A DNA stretch of 64,000 nt from CAYQQJ01 sp964419935 (GTDB lineage Bacteria; Pseudomonadota; Gammaproteobacteria; Pseudomonadales; Cellvibrionaceae): contig CAYQQJ010000020.1 of assembly GCA_964419935.1 (NCBI GenBank), forward strand, positions 6,131 through 70,130. The letters run 5' to 3'. How positions within the stretch are numbered: position 1 is the first letter of the stretch; every line of letters starts with the position of its first letter. Positions 9,264-22,925 of this stretch are shown here, one piece after another. A program made the translations under genes and the position numbers. Below the pieces are notes generated by a model that was given only the letters and a program-made list of their open reading frames with translations, made no database searches and had not been told where the DNA came from.

Positions 9264-9627
9264 GTAATGAACTATGTGGGATTCGAAGAACATGGTAATG
9301 TCGGATGGCGTCGTTCGCGGGGCTCACGTCTTATTCGACCTACACGGTCGAGGAATCCCTTTGCATTCGGCACATCCATGGGTTATCTCAAGCTCGTCCA
9401 TGAGCTTGACCCTAAGGGCGCCTTCGCGGATCAAAACGTTCCTGATGTTTTGTCACCCTTTGGGCAGCCTGCGGCTGTGCAAAAATGCAATGACTCACCA
9501 CATCCATGTGGTTCGGCCTGCGGCCAGCTAAAGCTGCCTAAATTTGATCCCGTCAAATTTTTCCTGCATTTTTGTCCCTTTTCCCTTTTTTTAGCTTGCC
9601 GCTTGAAGCTTGCGGCTTATAGCTTTT
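9264..9627. repeat. Gene-free interval full of short hairpins and a GGGAAAA-type tract
   Basis: No convincing gene lies between the terminator and the end of the GH3 gene. At least five perfect hairpins occur in about 230 bp: CGACC/GGTCG (9336-9350), AAGCTC/GAGCTT (9390-9407), CAGCC/GGCTG (9465-9477), CCACAT/ATGTGG (9498-9511) and AAATTTGA/TCAAATTT (9540-9560). A CCCTTTT-type tract followed by AGCTTGC-like repeats (about 9574-9620) is related to the tracts at 53,893-53,945. A 140-codon frame crossing this interval has no homologous features and is not called. Confidence 0.6.
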
Positions 9628-11901
9628 TCATTCAACCACAAAACTTCCTTTCAAACCTTCTGCCGCATTGGGCGCTATCCACACATTGAAGTCACCAGGT
9701 TCAGTAACAAGCTGCATCGCCTGATTGTGGAAGGCGAGATCATCGGTATGAATAGTGAAGACCACCTTTTGCGATTTCCCAGGTGCCAGGGTTATGCGTT
9801 CAAAACCTTTCAACTCCCGCACCGGTCGCGTCACGTCGCCGACCACATCTTGCACATATAACTGCACCACTTCCGTTGCGGTGACTTTGCCGGTGTTTTT
9901 GATGACCGCGGAGACCTCAAAACTTTCACCCAATGAAATTTTCTTGCGATTCAGTTTCAACTTTTTGTATTCGAAACTGGAATAGGTTAGCCCATAACCG
10001 AACGGGAACTGCGGTTGGTGACCGTAGTCCAGCAGGTTCGATGAGTTGCCCGGTTGATGCTGAAACACGCCCTGTTCGATGTCGTCGATGCGGGTGTAGT
10101 TGTCATCGGTTGGTGGGCGCCCGGTGCTCATGTGATTGTAGTAAATCGGGATCTGTCCTTCCGCAATTGGCCAGGTCAGTGGCAGTCGGCCCGACGGAGA
10201 AACATTACCGTAAAGTACATCCGCCAGTGCCGGGCCACCCATGGTACCGGGATGCCAGGCCATCATAATGGCATCAGCCTGCTCCAGGGTTTTTTCCAGT
10301 TCAACCGGTCGCCCTGCCATGATAACCATGACCAGGGGTTTGCCGGTTTCTGCAAGAGCGGTCATAAGCTGTTGTTGTGCGCCCGGCAGACTGATATCGC
10401 CGCGGCTGTGACCTTCACCCGACAGCACAGCTTCCTCACCACCGACGAACAGAACAACGTCTGCCTTATTGGCCGCTTGGATAGCCTTGGCGAAACCATC
10501 AGTGTTTTTATCGCGGCTATACTCCAGACCCGGTGCGTAAATGACGTTGCTTTCACCGACGAGTTTCTGAATGGCGGGTAACAGTGTGCGGGTATCTTCC
10601 TTTTTACCGTTGTAAATCCAGGTACCCAGTTGCTCGAAGGGTGCATCGGCCAAAGGTCCGATAACCGCCACGGTGTGCTTCTTATCGAGCGGCAAAATGG
10701 ACTGGTTGTTTTTCAACAGTACAAAAGATTGTTCAGCGGACTCTCTGGCAGCAGCCAGGTGTGCGTCGCTCAGGACTATCTGATCCCGGTTTTTACGGGG
10801 ATAGGGGTTATCCCACAAACCGAGACGCAGTTTGACCCGCAACATATTTCGCACGGCCTGATCCAATTGTTGTTCGGTAAATTTCCCTTCCTCGATCAGT
10901 TCGGGCAGATATTTTTCAAAGGTATCTGTGTGCATTTCAAAATCAATTCCAGCGTTGGCTGCGAGCTGCGCGGCGTGTTTGGCGTCCCTGGCAAAGCCGT
11001 GGGCAATCATCTCCATTACCGAATTCCAATCGCTGACCACGAAGCCATCAAAGCCCCATTCATCACGCAGAATCTGTTTCAAAATAAACGCATTGGCGGT
11101 GGCAGGCACATTATTGAGCGTGTTGTAAGAACTCATCAGCGTTGCCGCACCGGCATCTACTGCGGCCTTGAAGGGCGGCAAATAAATATCCCGCAAGGTG
11201 CCTTCGGGAATATAGGCGCTATTGTAATCACGGCCACCTTCGGCGGCACCATAACCAACGAAATGTTTGACACTGGCAGCGAGACTGGTGGGGTCACTGA
11301 GATCGTCGCCTTGGAATCCTTCCACCATGGCGACGCCCAATACCGATGTGAGATATGGATCTTCACCGAGACTCTCGGCAATGCGGCCCCAGCGTGGGTC
11401 TCGGCTGATGTCGATCATCGGTGCGAAGGTCCAACGAATACCATCAACGCTGGCTTCCTCTGCGGCCACTCGTGCGCCCGCTTCGATCAGCGCCGGATTC
11501 CAGCTCGCCGCCTGCCCCAGGGGAATGGGGAAGATTGTTTCGTAACCGTGAATAACGTCCTGACCAAAGATCAACGGGATGCCGAGCGGGCTCTCCTCCA
11601 CCGCGATGCGCTGCAGTTCCGCGAAAGCATTGTCGTCGACTGTATTGAAATTCACATTGAGGAAGCCGCCGATTTTTCCTTCGCGCACGGCTTGTTTTGC
11701 CTCTGGAATGGTTTTTCTGGAATAGGTCCCCCAATCGCGCAGAGCCATTTGACCGACTTTTTGCTCGATGGTCATTTTTGATAAAAGCTGTTCAATTTTC
11801 GCTTCCATCTCTGGATCCGATTGCGCAATCGCCATGGGTGCCAACACAGCCATCAGCACAGTCAAGAGCGGTGCGCAGAACACGTAATACATTTTTTTCA
11901 C
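9628..11901 (-). CDS. GH3 beta-glucosidase (BglX/exo-glucanase type), secreted
   Basis: Start chosen at GTG 11901: an AGGAG lies 6 nt upstream and the product then begins with a clean signal peptide (basic start, hydrophobic core, AIAQ cleavage region), giving 757 residues. The frame stays open further upstream but without a ribosome site. The GH3 N-terminal barrel carries the catalytic nucleophile in the motif VSDWNS (Asp291). The alpha/beta sandwich domain and a C-terminal fibronectin III-like domain follow, as in periplasmic BglX enzymes of similar length. GH3 enzymes remove terminal glucose from beta-linked oligosaccharides; here they would finish oligomers made by the GH5 enzymes. The specificity (beta-1,3 versus beta-1,4) cannot be read from sequence alone. 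Confidence 0.92.
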   Translation of the reverse strand: MKKMYYVFCAPLLTVLMAVLAPMAIAQSDPEMEAKIEQLLSKMTIEQKVGQMALRDWGTYSRKTIPEAKQAVREGKIGGFLNVNFNTVDDNAFAELQRIAVEESPLGIPLIFGQDVIHGYETIFPIPLGQAASWNPALIEAGARVAAEEASVDGIRWTFAPMIDISRDPRWGRIAESLGEDPYLTSVLGVAMVEGFQGDDLSDPTSLAASVKHFVGYGAAEGGRDYNSAYIPEGTLRDIYLPPFKAAVDAGAATLMSSYNTLNNVPATANAFILKQILRDEWGFDGFVVSDWNSVMEMIAHGFARDAKHAAQLAANAGIDFEMHTDTFEKYLPELIEEGKFTEQQLDQAVRNMLRVKLRLGLWDNPYPRKNRDQIVLSDAHLAAARESAEQSFVLLKNNQSILPLDKKHTVAVIGPLADAPFEQLGTWIYNGKKEDTRTLLPAIQKLVGESNVIYAPGLEYSRDKNTDGFAKAIQAANKADVVLFVGGEEAVLSGEGHSRGDISLPGAQQQLMTALAETGKPLVMVIMAGRPVELEKTLEQADAIMMAWHPGTMGGPALADVLYGNVSPSGRLPLTWPIAEGQIPIYYNHMSTGRPPTDDNYTRIDDIEQGVFQHQPGNSSNLLDYGHQPQFPFGYGLTYSSFEYKKLKLNRKKISLGESFEVSAVIKNTGKVTATEVVQLYVQDVVGDVTRPVRELKGFERITLAPGKSQKVVFTIHTDDLAFHNQAMQLVTEPGDFNVWIAPNAAEGLKGSFVVE

Positions 11902-12018
11902 AAGGATCTCCTGTGGAATAGTGAGCAGCTTTTTGCCGCTGTTTGTCGTCTTACCATGGTTAAGCCATGTTTTCGGCAGCATCCATGCTGTGCCGAAGGA
12001 TTTAAGCTTTTGGTACAT

Positions 12019-12225
12019 TGCTGTCCCACAAACTCCGAGGACGTGGATTCGGTGTTTGCTGTTGTGACCGTCGCCAGCATGGATGCTGGCGCCGAGCCTA
12101 CAGGGACGTATCTACGGCGTGTCACAGCAGTGAATGTCGGATCCATGTCTGCCACAGACCGTTGAGCCTCATAAACTTGGTTCGCAGGCTCCTAGCGACA
12201 TTCGTAATTAGTTTGTGGGACAGCA
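12019..12225. repeat. 207-bp element with 16-bp terminal inverted repeats
   Basis: TGCTGTCCCACAAACT (12019-12034) and its exact reverse complement (12210-12225) bound the element. Inside is a palindrome around CCAGCATGGATGCTGG and the core GAGCCTACAGGGACGTAT. The same core occurs at 34,332-34,436 in the opposite orientation and in a diverged form at 44,327-44,470. It has no coding capacity and lies in the 357-bp gap between the GH3 and GH5 genes. This fits a non-autonomous, MITE-like intergenic repeat family. Confidence 0.75.
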
Positions 12226-12258
12226 GTGCTTTTAGTAACAAAGATAAAGAGTTGAATA

Positions 12259-14877
<2,619 letters not shown>

Positions 14878-14928
14878 ATTTTTCGCCTCGGCTATTATGT
14901 CGTCTCAATGCAACAACTTGAATAAAAG

Positions 14929-14964
14929 GCCTCCGATTGTTTCGCGCGCGAAACAATCGGAGGC
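14929..14964. terminator. 36-bp perfect palindrome between receptor and GH5 genes
   Basis: The 18-bp arm GCCTCCGATTGTTTCGCG is followed at once by its exact complement, so there is no spacer. It lies 18 bp beyond the TonB receptor stop and 52 bp before the GH5 start on the minus strand. There is no T run, so it is not a textbook terminator. It may act as a processing or attenuation hairpin that lowers GH5 expression relative to the receptor, or as a DNA site. Confidence 0.7.
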
Positions 14965-14982
14965 AAGCGGGAGGAGCTTCAT

Positions 14983-17757
14983 TTAAAAATTGTAGTTCGC
15001 GCGTACGCCGTAAAAGCGTGGCATGGAGACAGGGCCTTTGATCACGCCGTCGCCACTGCCACCCCAGTAGAACTCCGTTTCATCCGTGCAGTTGTTGCAG
15101 AAGAGTTCAGTACTCCAATCACCACTTGTGGCTTCGTACTTGATACCCAAGTTGACCGTGGCGATGGCTTCACGTTTGTCGCTGAACGCGTCCGGGGTTT
15201 CCGTTGCGAACCGATCCTCGTGTTTTTCCGAGTTGAAGATGGAGAAGTAAGCATCATCTTTCCAGTTGACGTTCACCCACGGCAGCACAACGGCTCCGGA
15301 TGCCAGGTTAAACGTATGGCTGTAGTTGATGTTAAGCGAGTACTTAGGCGATGAAGGCAACTCATTGCCTTTCAGGTTGGTAGTGAGTAGTGCATTCTCC
15401 GGATCAATGGATTGATCGTGGGGGATCTCGTACAGGTCCACCGTTGCGTGGGTCCACTGCTGGTAAAAATCGCTCACGATTTCGGTGTGCAGATAGCTGA
15501 CATAACCGTTTAAACGATCATTTTCAGTCGGGGCCCAATCGTATTCGATTTCAATACCGCGGATTTCCGCTTCACCGATATTGTCGGTCTGGAACACGGT
15601 GAAAGGGTCCGTGGAGATTTCGTCAGTCTCTTCACCGTTGTCGTCACGCTCGAAGGAGTAGGTCACAAACAGAGGCTTGGCGGTTGCCACTTGCATGTCA
15701 GTGTACTCACTGTAGAAGGCGGTCGCTGACACGCGCAGGCTGTTGTCCAGCAGGTCACTCTTGATCCCGAGTTCGTAGGTCACCACCTCTTCCGGCTCGT
15801 AGGTGTTCTCGTGGAGCGCCTTGACGATGCGGTCACCATTTTCGTCTTCGGGATATTCGGTGGTCAGCGGATCCTGCTCGTACTGCACAACCACGTCGCC
15901 GATACCGCCAGACTTGGTGCCGTTAGCCACATAACCAAAGATCATGGTGTCCTCGGTCAGGTTGTAGTCCAGCCCCACGCGGTAGTTGTGGTAGTCCCAC
16001 TCGCCCTTGATGTCGTTGTTCGTGGAGATGGTGTAAATATCGCTGTTCCAGAAGTAATCCTGCGGCAGACTGTTGTATGCCTCCCAATCCCATGCGGGGA
16101 AACATTTTCCTCCATTGGCATCGGCGTCGAGCTGATTCGGGTTGCTGTCATTACAGGCCATGTTGTGACCGCCCACGTCTTCTTTGGTGTCGCGGGTATA
16201 GCGATAACCCAGGGTCAGGTGCAAAGCCTCCGTAAGGGAGTAGGTGCCCTGGGCGAAAGCGGCTTCCGAGGCAAGGGTTCGGTCCGACTGGTTCCAGTAG
16301 TCCGCGCTGGCCATGCTGTTCATCCAGCCGCCCTGCATGTCATTGTTCTCTTCAAAGTAGAACAAACCTGTCACCCACTGCAGCGGGCCGGCATCGGTTG
16401 ACTGAAGCTGCAGTTCGTGAGATTGGGAGACAAAGGTGGCGTCGCGGAAGAAGATGGACATATCCCAGTCGGTAATGCCACGGTCCTGATCGGACATCTG
16501 ACTGCGGGTCTGTTTGGCCCAACCGGCGTTGTAGACCAGGGCGACAGAGTCCGAGAAGTCCCAGCGCAGATTGGAGCGCACGTTCTGAATGGTCATGTCC
16601 TGCATGCCGGGCACGCTGACGTTGACTGTGTAGGAGTCCGCGCCGGGGCCATAAACGCTCTCGCAACCATTCGAGCCGGGTACCGGCGTGGCGGAGATGT
16701 TACCGGCTGCATCCAGGTAGTTGCCGTCCTCGTCCTTGCGCACTCGCAGTGCGGCCTTTTCGCAGTCGATGGTGTCGGCGGAACCTGCGCTGTCGTCCTG
16801 AAAGTGCTCGTAGGCCAGCATCCAGGAGAAGTCGTCAGACGGTTCCCATAAGCCAGTCAAACGGAACGCGTATTGGTCAGAGTTGTTGTAGAAGTCCGAC
16901 TCGTCCGCCTTCACCAACTCCTGTACGCCATCGGCACCGCCACCCCACCAGCGACGTTGCTGACTCAGGGTTTTGTCTTCTTCACTGCCTTCATACAGCG
17001 GCGCGTTTCTCACGTCCTCGGGCAGATAGCGCACATCCCACTGGTTCGGGTCCCAGTAGCCGTTCAGGTAGGAATCGCGATTCTCCACCATGAAAGAACC
17101 GCGCAAGGCAAAGGTATCGCTCACCGGCAGGTTCACCATGCCGCGAACCTGGCGGTGGTTGAAGTTACCCAGCTCTGCGGCCAGACTGGCTTCGAAGGAT
17201 TCCGTCTGCGGGCGTTTGGTAATAATGTTGATGTTGCCCACGGTGGAGTTCCGGCCAAACAGAGTTCCCTGAGGGCCGCGCTGCGCCTCCACGCGCTCCA
17301 CGTCGAACATCAACGCCATGGCGCCTTGCGGGCGGGGTGAGTAAACGCCGTCCAGGTGCAAACCCACGGCGGGGTCACCCAGCTCTGTAATGTTGGTGGA
17401 GCGCACCCCACGCATGGAGATTACCGGTGCGGATTGGGACGAATCCATGGTGATATCCATGTTGGGTACCATCCGGTCAATGTCCTTCACACTGGAAAGA
17501 CCCTGTTGCGTCAACACTTCCTCACTCATGACCGTGATGGCAATGGGCGTATCCATCAGGTTGGTTTCACGTTTGGTGGCGGTAACCACCACTTCTTCCA
17601 GAAGGGCCTTTTTCGTACCGCTATCTCCGGTTTGAGCGAAGGCGGGCAAGGCCATACCGGCATTGACCATTGCAACGGAAAACGCCAAAGGCGCGAGTAC
17701 GGATGGAAAGGTTGATTTTTTTATGGACGCTAGTGGTTTGCGGGAGCTTATTGTCAT
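14983..17757 (-). CDS. TonB-dependent outer-membrane receptor
   Basis: The product has 924 residues with a signal peptide ending near AFAQ. A TonB-box-like EEVVVTATK follows, then a plug domain with the RGPQGTLFGRNS motif and a long beta-barrel ending in the aromatic FYGVRANYNF typical of outer-membrane proteins. The family imports oligosaccharides, siderophores or cobalamin using TonB energy. Its position with GH5 and GH3 genes and a regulator makes glucan oligosaccharides the likely cargo. No SusD partner is seen, as usual for gammaproteobacterial systems. The GH5 gene lies 105 bp downstream on the same strand and may be co-transcribed past the 36-bp palindrome. Confidence 0.93.
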   Translation of the reverse strand: MTISSRKPLASIKKSTFPSVLAPLAFSVAMVNAGMALPAFAQTGDSGTKKALLEEVVVTATKRETNLMDTPIAITVMSEEVLTQQGLSSVKDIDRMVPNMDITMDSSQSAPVISMRGVRSTNITELGDPAVGLHLDGVYSPRPQGAMALMFDVERVEAQRGPQGTLFGRNSTVGNINIITKRPQTESFEASLAAELGNFNHRQVRGMVNLPVSDTFALRGSFMVENRDSYLNGYWDPNQWDVRYLPEDVRNAPLYEGSEEDKTLSQQRRWWGGGADGVQELVKADESDFYNNSDQYAFRLTGLWEPSDDFSWMLAYEHFQDDSAGSADTIDCEKAALRVRKDEDGNYLDAAGNISATPVPGSNGCESVYGPGADSYTVNVSVPGMQDMTIQNVRSNLRWDFSDSVALVYNAGWAKQTRSQMSDQDRGITDWDMSIFFRDATFVSQSHELQLQSTDAGPLQWVTGLFYFEENNDMQGGWMNSMASADYWNQSDRTLASEAAFAQGTYSLTEALHLTLGYRYTRDTKEDVGGHNMACNDSNPNQLDADANGGKCFPAWDWEAYNSLPQDYFWNSDIYTISTNNDIKGEWDYHNYRVGLDYNLTEDTMIFGYVANGTKSGGIGDVVVQYEQDPLTTEYPEDENGDRIVKALHENTYEPEEVVTYELGIKSDLLDNSLRVSATAFYSEYTDMQVATAKPLFVTYSFERDDNGEETDEISTDPFTVFQTDNIGEAEIRGIEIEYDWAPTENDRLNGYVSYLHTEIVSDFYQQWTHATVDLYEIPHDQSIDPENALLTTNLKGNELPSSPKYSLNINYSHTFNLASGAVVLPWVNVNWKDDAYFSIFNSEKHEDRFATETPDAFSDKREAIATVNLGIKYEATSGDWSTELFCNNCTDETEFYWGGSGDGVIKGPVSMPRFYGVRANYNF

Positions 17758-18470
17758 ATTGAATAGCCTCAGACTGTTTTTTTTATCATCTGCTGCCCAG
17801 TGGGCAGTTCCTCGAAACGAGCGGCGGGCAGCAACTTTTTGTGTGGCTGATCCTCACCGGCCCGTTGAGATTAGCCTTGAAGAGCAAAGCGGTCGTCCGA
17901 GTGGTGTTAGTCGAACCTGAAAACTCCCAGTTTTGTTGGTTCGGTTAAAATTTGCCGAGACATACGCGAAAAAGTGCCGTGTTTTCAATAACTTGTTCCA
18001 CAGGAATTATTACCATCCCGCTCGCGTAGTTGAACGGAAATATCGAATAACGAGCGGCTGATCATTTGCCCGGACGCCGGGTAGGACTTTAAAATCGCCA
18101 CTCGAACTGCACAGAACAGGATTCCAGGATGTGCTTAGCCGGAAATGAAATAAGCGCATTGAAGACGCAGGGAAAGACCGGCCGCGCAAACTCCCATTGC
18201 CCGGTTTTGCCGGATGCACAGTGGCCGCTCGGCCTTCATTGGGTTATGATCGCCGAAGGGATGACGACAATAATCAGAGTGTGGGACGCGGCCTCTGTCT
18301 CACCGGGAGGCGCTAAACATCCATGGGAAGCGCGGTCACGAGGGCCACAACAGCAAGTGCGGAATTCAGGCTTTTGCGTTCCCACTTGGAGAAGTGAGAC
18401 GAATTAAAGAACAACCGCTGTCTGAGCAGCCAACTACAAAAACAACCACTGCCCTACGAGCCGAACTCCC
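17758..18470. promoter_or_regulatory. 713-bp divergent control region between receptor and AraC-type regulator
   Basis: No gene is seen. A perfect palindrome CTGCCCA-G-TGGGCAG (17,793-17,807) lies 36-50 bp before the receptor start. ATAACTTGTT at 17,988-17,997 reads AACAAGTTAT on the receptor strand and resembles two AACARGTTAAC copies upstream of the GH5 gene at 20,000. A segment at about 18,330-18,385 looks like a decayed copy of the right half of the 34,332-34,436 repeat. Promoters for both divergent genes must lie here, but I could not place them with confidence. Confidence 0.45.
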
Positions 18471-19658
18471 ATGAGTGAAGTCATTTTCAACTTTAATGAT
18501 GTCGTATTATTGATGACGGCCATGCAGTGCTTTTTCTTCGCGGCACTGCTGCTGGCGACCAACAGCGCCAAATCTGCCAGCACTTACTTTCTCGCCGCAT
18601 TTTTGCTGGCTCATGCCTGCATCCCCCTGCACGAACTCTTCCTGTGGGGTGCGGAATTCAAATGGAAAATTCGCCACCTTCATCCAAACCTGCTGTTCAT
18701 CGGCGGTTCCGCCTATTACCTGGACGGTGCGCTCTTATATTTTTGCGTCAAGTCGCTGATTTTTCGCGACTTCACGCTGCGCAAAAAAGACGCTTTGCAT
18801 TTGATTCCACTGGGCCTGTTCCTATTTTACATGATCATGGCCTATTACCGCCTGCCCCCCGCAGAACGGCTGGACCTGGTAATGACGGACGGTCTGGTTT
18901 ACCGGTGGGACTACGTCACAGTGGAGTTTCTGGGCAAATGCCTGCGCGTCGGCTACGGTCTGTTTTGCGTCCAGTTGATCTTCAAATATAAAGGCCTGCT
19001 GAAAGCCACCCATTCCAACATCGAAAAGGTGGACCTCACTTGGCTGAACCTGCTGGTCATTGGCTTCCTGACGGTGATGAGCACCGAAGTGGTGCTGAGC
19101 ATTTCGAAGATCGTCAGCGTCTTCCAGCATTACGAACTCATTGTGTTCGAGTACATAGGGCTGACTGGCTATTATTCGCTGTTTTTCCTGGTCAACTTGT
19201 TGGTGTTCACCAGCATTCGCTATTTCTCCGGCTTCGAAGCGGTGCGGCAAAAAGACCCGGTCAAGAAACCGCTCAATGAGCGACTGCTCAACCCTGATTG
19301 CGCTGAGCAAATTGACCGGACCATGAGGGCAGAGAAACCTTATTTGATGCCGGACATCACTCTGGATATTCTCGCAGAACAGCTCACGATTCCGGCGAAG
19401 GATCTGTCAATGGTGATCAACCGCCATTTCGGCGTGCATTTCTATGAATTCATCAATCGCTACCGCATAGAAGAGGCAACACGAATACTCGCGGATTCGC
19501 AGAATAACGATAAAACCATCACGGATATTTACCTGGAAGTCGGCTTCAACAGCAAATCCGTGTTCAATACGTTTTTCAAGAAAATTGTCGATATGACACC
19601 GTCTCAGTACCGGCAAAATCAACAACTGGACAAAGCCAATACGGGTCTTCAAACGTAA
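18471..19658 (+). CDS. Membrane-anchored AraC-family transcriptional regulator
   Basis: The N-terminal 260 residues contain about seven hydrophobic segments, too many for a soluble sugar-binding AraC sensor. The C-terminal 100 residues form a two-helix-turn-helix AraC domain: the ITLDILAEQ first helix region, FINRYRIEEA linker, and the GFNSKSVFNTFFKK and MTPSQYR signature. Proteins with this layout (membrane sensor plus AraC domain) usually control nearby transport or degradation genes. It lies between the receptor and the second GH5 gene and is the only local regulator in the glucan locus, so it probably senses a signal at the inner membrane and activates these genes. The ATG start follows a CGAACTCCC context with a weak ribosome site. 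Confidence 0.88.
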   Translation: MSEVIFNFNDVVLLMTAMQCFFFAALLLATNSAKSASTYFLAAFLLAHACIPLHELFLWGAEFKWKIRHLHPNLLFIGGSAYYLDGALLYFCVKSLIFRDFTLRKKDALHLIPLGLFLFYMIMAYYRLPPAERLDLVMTDGLVYRWDYVTVEFLGKCLRVGYGLFCVQLIFKYKGLLKATHSNIEKVDLTWLNLLVIGFLTVMSTEVVLSISKIVSVFQHYELIVFEYIGLTGYYSLFFLVNLLVFTSIRYFSGFEAVRQKDPVKKPLNERLLNPDCAEQIDRTMRAEKPYLMPDITLDILAEQLTIPAKDLSMVINRHFGVHFYEFINRYRIEEATRILADSQNNDKTITDIYLEVGFNSKSVFNTFFKKIVDMTPSQYRQNQQLDKANTGLQT

Positions 19659-19999
19659 CGGCCGTTGAAATATGTCTGTTAAGCACAACACAACTTAGAT
19701 TTTTTTGCTATTTTGGCACCCCCTCCCGCTACTCAATTTCCACTAAAAAACACATGCTCGCTCAGCATGACCTGAGTTACCCCCACAACATCGGACGTGC
19801 AGTGGCACGTTCGAGTTGCCGCCACTTTGTCGAACGCGTTCTGATAACAGGTTAACTAATTCGCCCCTTAACAGAACGACGGAGCCATGCGCACTTTCTA
19901 GTCTTCAACAAGTTAACGACGAAGTATCACAAGTCCAGACCAGAGCGCAGTTGTTCTGGCCTGGAAAAATAATCCTATCCATCAAGAGGGCTAATCTCC
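19659..19999 (+). promoter_or_regulatory. 341-bp upstream region of second GH5 gene with repeated AACARGTTAAC motif
   Basis: No gene is present. AACAGGTTAAC (19,846-19,856) and AACAAGTTAAC (19,907-19,917) are direct repeats 61 bp apart, about six DNA turns. A related sequence lies upstream of the divergent TonB receptor gene. These are candidate binding sites for the adjacent AraC-type regulator; this is inference from spacing and position only. Confidence 0.35.
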
Positions 20000-22123
<2,124 letters not shown>

Positions 22124-22157
22124 CAGCGGTTGGAACCACAATTCGATAGTCGAATAG

Positions 22158-22186
22158 AAAAAGCCCTGGTTCTTCCAGGGCTTTTT
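22158..22186. terminator. Bidirectional terminator between second GH5 gene and rnk
   Basis: AAAAAGCCCTGG (22,158-22,169) and CCAGGGCTTTTT (22,175-22,186) form a perfect 12-bp stem with a 5-nt loop. It lies between two convergent genes and has A and T runs suited to both directions. Confidence 0.9.
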
Positions 22187-22216
22187 GCGTATTTCCTATG
22201 TCGGCTAGCCGGCGTG

Positions 22217-22630
22217 TCAACGGTGGTACTCACCTTCGCGCTCGGGCTGATAGAGTATTTTCTCGATGCAGACCTGCGTGACGCCGCCGGCAGGCCGTGG
22301 CCATTCAATTTCATCGCCTTCGGACAGGCCCAGCAATGCGCTGCCGACCGGCGCCAGAACGGAGATTTTGTCGCCGCTGCCATCGAGATCCTTGGGGTAG
22401 ACCAGGGTAAGGCAGAATTCTTCATCAGACGAGGTCACCTTGAACTTCACGGTGGAATTCATGGTGACCACGGTCGGGGGAATGGCCTTCGAGTCCACAA
22501 CTTCCGCCCGGTCCAGCTCCGATTCCAATTCCGCCATACCTGGAAACGCGTTGGCCGGCATCGGCTCCAGGATGCGCTCCAATCTTTCCATGTCAGTTGA
22601 TGAAATTACGATTTTTGGTCTGGTTGCCAC
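22217..22630 (-). CDS. rnk: Rnk-type nucleoside diphosphate kinase regulator (GreA/GreB C-domain)
   Basis: The product has 137 residues with a short N-terminal coiled part and a C-terminal GreA/GreB-like domain (KVTSSDEEF, LVYPKD, PVGSALLGLSEGDEIEW). That is the size and layout of Rnk, which binds RNA polymerase near the secondary channel but lacks the long Gre coiled coil. GTG start with GAGG 9 nt upstream. It stands alone between two terminated units. Confidence 0.88.
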   Translation of the reverse strand: MATRPKIVISSTDMERLERILEPMPANAFPGMAELESELDRAEVVDSKAIPPTVVTMNSTVKFKVTSSDEEFCLTLVYPKDLDGSGDKISVLAPVGSALLGLSEGDEIEWPRPAGGVTQVCIEKILYQPEREGEYHR

Positions 22631-22925
22631 TTTGTATTCCTCATTAAAGACGGTCGGTTTGACCAGTCGTTATCGATTAGATTCTGGGTTTGCCCTGGCT
22701 TGCTGGATCTGCCGACTGCTCGCTTTACGAATTCGACAAAGTCCAATGACCGCAGATGGCTTTGCCGCTGCGCTGCGTGTCAGGCTCATGGAGATTGGGC
22801 GAATTACTGAGACTTCTATTGCTGAGAGTTCATTGCTGAGAGTTCAGGCAATCAGAACTGCCAGGTGATACACCATAGTGTGCCATGGGCCTTGTACACT
22901 TGCCATTGTTTATTCTGACAATGGT

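Noticed and set aside
9267..9689. 140-codon frame in the gap before the GH3 gene
   Set aside because: Crosses hairpins and heptamer tracts and runs into the end of the GH3 gene; no protein-like features.
10630..11781. 383-codon plus-strand frame opposite the GH3 gene
   Set aside because: It is a shadow of the GH3 coding sequence with no recognisable motif; the GH3 frame is clearly the coding one.
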